Below, piece after piece: positions 33,816-37,855 of a DNA stretch of 37,855 bases. Every line of letters starts with the position of its first letter. The stretch's first letter is position 1. This DNA is from JBEVNX01 sp040507895 (GTDB lineage: Bacteria; Desulfobacterota; Binatia; JACPRU01). The stretch spans positions 1 to 37,855 of the forward strand of contig JBEVNX010000028.1 of NCBI GenBank assembly GCA_040507895.1. Direction: 5' to 3'. A model generated the notes under the pieces. The model was not told the origin of the DNA. It searched no databases and worked only from the letters and a program-made list of their open reading frames with translations. Position numbers and translations under genes: made by a program.

Positions 33816-34502
33816 GTGAGGATCGACCCCGCGTATTTCGCCGTTCACCGTCTCTCGGACGGAACGGAAGTCCGCGTGCGCCTCCTCCAGGCTTCGGACC
33901 GCGACAAGCTGGTCGCCGGCTTTCGACGTCTTTCGCCGCAATCGCGCTATCGGCGGTTCTTCTCGCCGATGCCAAAGCTCTCCGACCGGATGCTGCGCCA
34001 CCTCACGGAGACCGACGACTTCGACCATCTGGCGATTCTCGCCGAGCCGGTGGCGCCGAGCGGCGGAGAGGCTTTCGGCGTGGCGCGCTACGCTCGCCTT
34101 CAGGAGGCGCCGGATACGGCCGAGGCCTCGGTTGCGGTGATCGACGCGATGCACAGGAAGGGCCTCGGGCGGCTCCTTCTCACCACGCTCGTCGAAGCGG
34201 CCCGCGAGCGAGGCATCCACAAGTTTCGCGCTTGCGTTCTCGCGGACAACGAGCCGGCGAGGCTTCTCCTCCGGTCCCTCGACGAGCATGCGCCCGCGCG
34301 AGTCGAGGACGGCCTGCGGGTGTACGAATTCGATCTTCCAGAGCCGTCCCCCGAGGCGCTGTTCGCCGATCCCGTCTACAGGCTCTTCAAGCTGGTCGCG
34401 GAGGGCGTGCAGACGGTTCTTCGGTCGCTCGCGACTCCGCTCAAGCGCGGGTCGCGAGGAGAGGCGCGACCCCAGCGCGGCACCGGCGCTACAAGACGTT
34501 GA
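33816..34502 (+). CDS. GNAT family N-acetyltransferase
   Basis: A 228-residue acetyltransferase-like protein beginning with GTG. The N-terminal region has VRVRLLQASDRDKLVAGFRRLSPQSRYRRFF, typical of the GNAT group seen with polyphosphate-kinase or acyl-CoA synthetase domains. The acetyl-CoA loop is RKGLGRLLLTTLVEAARERG (about residues 110-129). Residues after 175 form a non-conserved basic tail. It lies 45 bp after the P450 stop and could be transcribed with it. The acceptor is unknown. It is convergent with the ACT-domain gene. Confidence 0.88.
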   Translation: MRIDPAYFAVHRLSDGTEVRVRLLQASDRDKLVAGFRRLSPQSRYRRFFSPMPKLSDRMLRHLTETDDFDHLAILAEPVAPSGGEAFGVARYARLQEAPDTAEASVAVIDAMHRKGLGRLLLTTLVEAARERGIHKFRACVLADNEPARLLLRSLDEHAPARVEDGLRVYEFDLPEPSPEALFADPVYRLFKLVAEGVQTVLRSLATPLKRGSRGEARPQRGTGATRR

Positions 34503-34590
34503 ACGCAGGTCGGCATCGGCGGCCGAGGCGCGATCGCGCCACCGGCTCGTCTCGAGCGTCGCGCGGCTCGAAAAGACCGAGCGTTCGCGC

Positions 34591-35052
34591 TCAGCGCTTC
34601 TTCGACTTCTTCTTGGTAGCCTTCGGCGCTTCCGCGGCCCTCATTGCCTTCGCCGCCTTCTCTGCATCCTCCCGGCTGTCGAAGGCCAGGTAGGCCGCGA
34701 ACCTGCCGCCGACCACTGCGGCCGAAAGCCCGCGCAGGTTGATGCCCGCATCGGCGATCGCTCCGGTCATCCTGGCGCCGAGTCCAGGCCGGTCCGTGCC
34801 TTCGACGCGGAGCGCGGATACGCCCGCGGTGGGGCTCAAGCCGGCGACGGCTGCGGCGCCGATCGCCGCGCGTCCCTTCACCGGGGCGAGAAAGACGATC
34901 CCCGAGCCCGGCCGGTCGGGCTGGCGGCGGGCGACCAGCATCTCGAGACTCGCGCCCGTGGCGGCGAGCTCCCGAAGGACGCCCGCCAGGCCGCCCGGTT
35001 GGTCGCGGATCTCGCCCGACCAAACGTCGATCTTCGTCACCTTCAGAGACAT
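34591..35052 (-). CDS. Tandem ACT-domain protein
   Basis: A 153-residue protein with two ACT-like domains: residues ~1-70 (KIDVWSGEIRDQPGGLAGVL) and ~78-140 (VSALRVEGTDRPGLGARMTG and AGINLRGLSAAVVGG). The tail is lysine-rich (KATKKKSKKR). ACT domains bind amino acids or similar ligands and regulate enzymes; no catalytic domain is attached, so a stand-alone sensor or regulator is likely. A strong AAAGGAGG ribosome-binding sequence precedes the ATG. It is followed by a convergent GNAT gene and preceded by a membrane protein gene on the same strand. Confidence 0.88.
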   Translation of the reverse strand: MSLKVTKIDVWSGEIRDQPGGLAGVLRELAATGASLEMLVARRQPDRPGSGIVFLAPVKGRAAIGAAAVAGLSPTAGVSALRVEGTDRPGLGARMTGAIADAGINLRGLSAAVVGGRFAAYLAFDSREDAEKAAKAMRAAEAPKATKKKSKKR

Positions 35053-35100
35053 GCTTCTCCTCCTTTCGACGATTGCGATTGAGGGACCCGTCGATCTCCC

Positions 35101-35613
35101 TCACCGAACGAAGACGTCACGGTACCACCAGAGCAACGCTGCGGTGGTTAGCTCGAGGGGAGTGCTCACCTCGAGGAACTTCCACTCTTCGTTCGCCCAG
35201 GCAGCGGGATAGGGCCGTCCGGTGAGAAGGCCGAGCGGGTAGAAGAACATGAAAGCCCACTCGGAAAGCGGGACGTAGGCCAGGTATAGGAAGGCGAGCC
35301 ACCACCCCCAGCGCCGCAAACCCACGAGTCCGATGATCGCGGCGCCGTAAATGGCGACGTGCGGCAGGGTCGCATACCACGCCGCATCGCCCGTCAACTT
35401 GTAGCCGAACCAAACGCGCTCGAGGCTCGTGTAGCGCACCATGAGGAAGCCCCACGCGAGCTCGCCGCGTCGGCCGGGGTCGACGAGCGCGTAGACGTCC
35501 TTGAAGACTCCGACGAATGCGACGAATGCGAGCACGCCGGCGAGGACGCCCGCGCGAAAGACGTGCGCATCCACGTCGCGCTGAGGGCGAACGGCGGCGA
35601 GTTCCGGATCCAT
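35101..35613 (-). CDS. Four-span membrane protein, function unknown
   Basis: A 170-residue integral membrane protein. Four hydrophobic segments are visible: GVLAGVLAFVAFVGVFKDVYA; LPHVAIYGAAIIGLVGL; WWLAFLYLAYVPLSEWAFMFF; and a C-terminal LELTTAALLWWYRDVF. It is rich in Trp and Tyr with a conserved-looking SEW motif in the third helix. I cannot assign a family. ATG 35613 is chosen because AGGAAG lies just upstream; the frame continues 19 codons further but those codons are basic and low-complexity. The ACT gene lies 48 bp downstream on the same strand. Confidence 0.78.
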   Translation of the reverse strand: MDPELAAVRPQRDVDAHVFRAGVLAGVLAFVAFVGVFKDVYALVDPGRRGELAWGFLMVRYTSLERVWFGYKLTGDAAWYATLPHVAIYGAAIIGLVGLRRWGWWLAFLYLAYVPLSEWAFMFFYPLGLLTGRPYPAAWANEEWKFLEVSTPLELTTAALLWWYRDVFVR

Positions 35614-36209
35614 CTTGCTTCCTCCCCGGCGCGGCGAATGCGATGACGAAGGCGCCGGGAATCGTCGCACCGCGAGCCATCGCGATCAAGGCGAGATGGG
35701 GACACGGGTGTGGCATTTGAGCGCTGCATTTTCTACACAAGCACGTCGCCGAGTGGCTGAGAGACCCCTGGCGCGAGCTCGTCACCGGCGTCGCGCGCAG
35801 AGATCTGCCGTCGAGGAACAGCTCGGCGAGACGTCGCCATTCGCGGTCGCTGACACACACCCATTCCTCCCACCAGCCGTCACCGCACGACCGCGCGACT
35901 GCGACGTGCCCGGCGGGCGAAAGCTCGAAATGCGCATTGTACGGTATGTCGGTCGTCATGTTGGTTCCTCGACGTGATCGACGTCGTCAGTCGTCGCAGC
36001 CACCGACAAGCATCTTCCTCCTGAAAGTACGTTCCCGTTCTCGTCAGGCGGGATTGTGGAGGCTGCGGATGGGGCCCGGAAAGCGACAAGGCGCGCCGGC
36101 TTGCGGATGTCGCTCTTTGTCGCCTCGCTGTCGCTCGAGCGAGCGGCTTGATAGTTCGCCGCGATCGCGCAAGTAGATTGCCGGAACGCGTAGGACCCGA
36201 GAGACGACC
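35614..36209. other. Sparse region with a possible broken small gene
   Basis: About 600 bp between a minus-strand membrane protein and a plus-strand small protein. It has lower GC in places and no complete gene that I trust. A possible frame-broken small gene is listed separately at 35733-35959. I see no tRNA, repeat array or transposase remnant. Confidence 0.5.
35733..35959 (-). pseudogene. Possible small hypothetical protein with one frameshift
   Basis: From ATG 35959, preceded by GAGGA, the minus strand encodes a protein-like start, MTTDIPYNAHFELSPAGHVA, then CGDGWWEEWVCVSDREWRRL and AELFLDGRSLRA. This frame then runs on into the downstream gene without a stop. If one base is restored in the CGCGCG run near 35795, the reading becomes DAGDELAPGVSQPLGDVLV and stops at 35733, giving about 76 residues. 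It is a plausible small protein of unknown family, but the case rests on amino-acid appearance alone. Confidence 0.35.
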
Positions 36210-36449
36210 ATGGCGCTCTTCGTCGTGAGACACCACCACACACCCGAGAGTTGCCCGGCGCAGGATCCCTACCTGGGTGTCGGTCTCTTGAATCACCTGA
36301 GCCGCCCGAACGTGAGGCATCACGGCGTGGAGATCCTCGGCGAAGCGGTCGTACAGGGCGAGCATACGCTCTACTTGATCGTGGAAGCCGCCGAGGAGGG
36401 CCGCTTGCGCGAGTTCCTCCAGCCCTTTCAGTCCGCGAGCCCGTCACGC
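36210..36449 (+). CDS. Small conserved-looking protein of unknown function; C-terminal end uncertain
   Basis: ATG 36210 begins a protein-like sequence: MALFVVRHHHTPESCPAQDP, LLNHLSRPNVRHHGVEILGE and HTLYLIVEAAEEGRLREFLQPF. About 75-80 residues are convincing. I have a weak memory of similar small proteins but cannot name a family. It contains a His cluster (HHH) and one Cys. The frame remains open after about 36445, but what follows is not natural protein until the sulfite-oxidase-like remnant is reached. The true stop is therefore not fixed, and the gene may be truncated or joined by a deletion to the downstream remnant. Confidence 0.55.
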
Positions 36450-36791
36450 TACAGCGGGTGCGAGCGTCGTCACGGAGCCCGCACCCGGCCAGGAGGTCCG
36501 CAGTGGCGAGCTCGGTATTCGCGGCGTGGCGTGGTCCGGGGCCGCGCCGATCGCGCGCGTGAGGTGAGCATGGGCGGCGGCGGCTGGCAAGAGGCCCGCC
36601 TCGTCAGCGAGCGCATGCGTCATAACTGGCAGTCGTGGGAGCTCGTGACGCGCGTGCACGAGCCGGGTGAAATCACCGTGTACGCGCGCGCCACGGATCT
36701 GGCCGGCCGTACTCAGCCCGAGCGGGCCGAGTGGCACCGTCTCGGGTACGGAAGCAACGGAATCCACGAGGTGACGGTCCGAGTGGCTTGA
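36450..36791 (+). pseudogene. Remnant of a sulfite-oxidase-type molybdenum enzyme (C-terminal dimerisation domain)
   Basis: Translated in the right frames, this stretch gives ASVVTEPAPGQEVRSGELG, IRGVAWSGAAPIARV, then, after a -1 shift near 36560, EVSMGGGGWQEARLVSERM, NWQSWELVTRV, YARATDLAGRTQPERAEWHR and GYGSNGIHEVTVRV. This order is the Mo-co oxidoreductase dimerisation domain that ends sulfite oxidases and plant-type nitrate reductases. Only about 110 residues are present. The N-terminal molybdopterin domain, including the Cys ligand, is missing, and at least one base is lost in GCGCGTGAGG. It is a decayed fragment, or a sequencing error plus a deletion. Confidence 0.75.
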
Positions 36792-36844
36792 CGCTCCGAG
36801 AAGCCGGCGCCAAGCTTTGCATAGGCTCGGTGCGGATCGAGGGC

Positions 36845-37855
36845 ATGAGCAACGAAGAGCTCACTTGGCTGGACGCGACCTCGCAGGCGGAGCTGGTCGC
36901 CAAGCGCGAGATCACGCCGTCCGAGCTGGTCGAGGCGGCGAGCGAGCGGATCGAGCGGGCGAACCCGCAGCTCAACTGCGTGATCTTCCCCCGTTACGAG
37001 AAGGCGCGCGCCGAGGCGCGTGATCCACAGGCTATTCCGCGCGGCGCCTTTTGCGGCGTACCGTTCCTGATGAAGGATCTCATCCAGACGACGGCGGGCG
37101 AGCCGTTCAGTTGGGGCTGGAAGGTCTTCAAGGACGCCGGAATGCGCGCGCCCGCGACGTCGCACGTGGCGGCGAAATTCGCCGCTGCCGGTCTGATCAC
37201 CCTGGCGCAGAGCACCGTACCGGAGTGGGGCGCCACGCTCTCGACCGAGACCCGCGCGTGGGGCCAGACGCGAAACCCTTGGGACCCGACACGAGTCGCC
37301 GGCGGATCGAGCGGCGGCGCTGCCGCCGCAGTATCGTCAGGCATGGTGCCGATCGCTCACGCCAACGATGCGGGAGGATCGATTCGAGTTCCAGCCTCCT
37401 TCTGCGGGCTGGTGGGGCTCAAGGGCTCGCGCGGCCGGACCTCGCTCGGACCGGCGCACGCGGAGCTCTGGCACGGTCTCTGCGAAGAGGGAGCGCTCGT
37501 GCGTTCGGTGCGCGACGCCGCCGCGGCGCTCGAAGCCGTCGCGGGATACATGCCGGGCGACCCGTGGACGGCGCCGCCGCCGGCCCGTCCTTTCCGCGAT
37601 GAAGTCGGCAAGCCGCCTGGGCGGCTACGGATCGGCTTTCTGGATCGCGCCCCCGCACATCATCCGGGGCTCCATCCGCAATGTGCCGAGGCGGTGCGCC
37701 ACACGGCCCGATTGCTGGAGTCGCTCGGCCACGACGTCGAGGCGAGCGTCCCGGCGGCGCTCGACGATGCCGGGGTGGATTCGGCCTTCGGCAAGGTCGT
37801 CGCGTGCGGCACGGCGAGGCAGGCGGCGGCGGCCGAGAGGATGCTCGGCCGGGCG
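36845..37855 (+). CDS. Amidase, NylA-like (partial, leaves the window)
   Basis: An open frame from ATG 36845 to the window end, 337 residues with no stop; family members are about 450-500 residues, so the last quarter is missing. The triad is complete: Lys77 in FLMKDLIQTT, cis-Ser155 in VAGGSSGGAAAAVSSG, and the nucleophile Ser179 in ANDAGGSIRVPASFCG. The GGSIRVPASFCGLVGLKGSRGRTS wording is close to 6-aminohexanoate-cyclic-dimer hydrolase (NylA) and its relatives. It hydrolyses an amide of unknown identity. GTG 36830 is an in-frame alternative start. It is a different amidase subtype from the one at 30530-32083. Confidence 0.9.
   Translation, partial: MSNEELTWLDATSQAELVAKREITPSELVEAASERIERANPQLNCVIFPRYEKARAEARDPQAIPRGAFCGVPFLMKDLIQTTAGEPFSWGWKVFKDAGMRAPATSHVAAKFAAAGLITLAQSTVPEWGATLSTETRAWGQTRNPWDPTRVAGGSSGGAAAAVSSGMVPIAHANDAGGSIRVPASFCGLVGLKGSRGRTSLGPAHAELWHGLCEEGALVRSVRDAAAALEAVAGYMPGDPWTAPPPARPFRDEVGKPPGRLRIGFLDRAPAHHPGLHPQCAEAVRHTARLLESLGHDVEASVPAALDDAGVDSAFGKVVACGTARQAAAAERMLGRA

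Noticed and set aside
32238..34289. A 683-residue open frame on the minus strand
   Set aside because: It is antisense to the rhodanese, P450 and GNAT genes, all of which have strong motifs. Long antisense frames are common at this GC content.
35117..35732. Extension of the small minus-strand frame at 35959 into a 280-residue protein
   Set aside because: The extension overlaps the four-span membrane protein gene in another frame and is Arg/Ala-rich. Only the first ~55 residues look like real protein.

Overview
The window is GC-rich bacterial chromosome, densely coded, with short gaps, many 1-4 nt gene junctions and GTG as well as ATG starts. It has no rRNA, tRNA, CRISPR array or insertion sequence that I can see. 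The gene mix suggests a soil or sediment bacterium that attacks diverse organic compounds: four luciferase-like flavin monooxygenases, two cytochrome P450s, alpha/beta hydrolases, amidases, a two-EthD-domain protein, an APH-DUF6285 protein and an aryl-CoA ligase. The taxon is inference only. A lineage such as Binatota, Rokubacteria or another deltaproteobacteria-like group would fit, but nothing here proves it.

Region 1 (78-5890) combines an ABC importer with a regulatory phosphorelay. On the minus strand a TrpX-like substrate-binding protein, a STAS protein with a 300-residue unknown C-terminal part, a permease and an ATPase are joined by gaps of 1-3 nt. Divergent from them, across 135 bp, are a GAF-SpoIIE phosphatase and an RsbW-like ATP-binding kinase. 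Phosphatase, kinase and STAS antagonist form a complete partner-switching set, with the STAS gene inside the transporter operon. This is the best candidate for an undescribed system.

Region 2 (5972-12333) holds a TesB-like thioesterase, two flavin monooxygenases and a double-EthD protein on the minus strand. A hydrolase-monooxygenase pair lies on the plus strand. Region 3 (12634-19212, minus) reads as one operon: DUF5996 protein, NADPH:FMN reductase, pirin, type-B carboxylesterase, and a 921-residue fusion of an aryl-CoA-type flavin hydroxylase with a benzoate-CoA-ligase-type enzyme. An ester-cleaving, CoA-activating and hydroxylating route for an aromatic compound is a reasonable inference.

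Region 4 (19335-22971, minus) holds two more alpha/beta hydrolases, a phasin-like small protein and an MltF-like lytic transglycosylase. Region 5 (23194-29912, mostly plus) has a frameshifted DUF4239 membrane protein, an APH-DUF6285 fusion next to a P450, two membrane-anchored unknowns, and a second hydrolase-monooxygenase pair paralogous to that in region 2. Region 6 (29929-37855) has a SnoaL-like protein; an amidase-rhodanese-P450-GNAT operon; an ACT-domain protein; a four-helix membrane protein; a stretch with broken genes, including a sulfite-oxidase C-terminal remnant; and the start of a second amidase that leaves the window.
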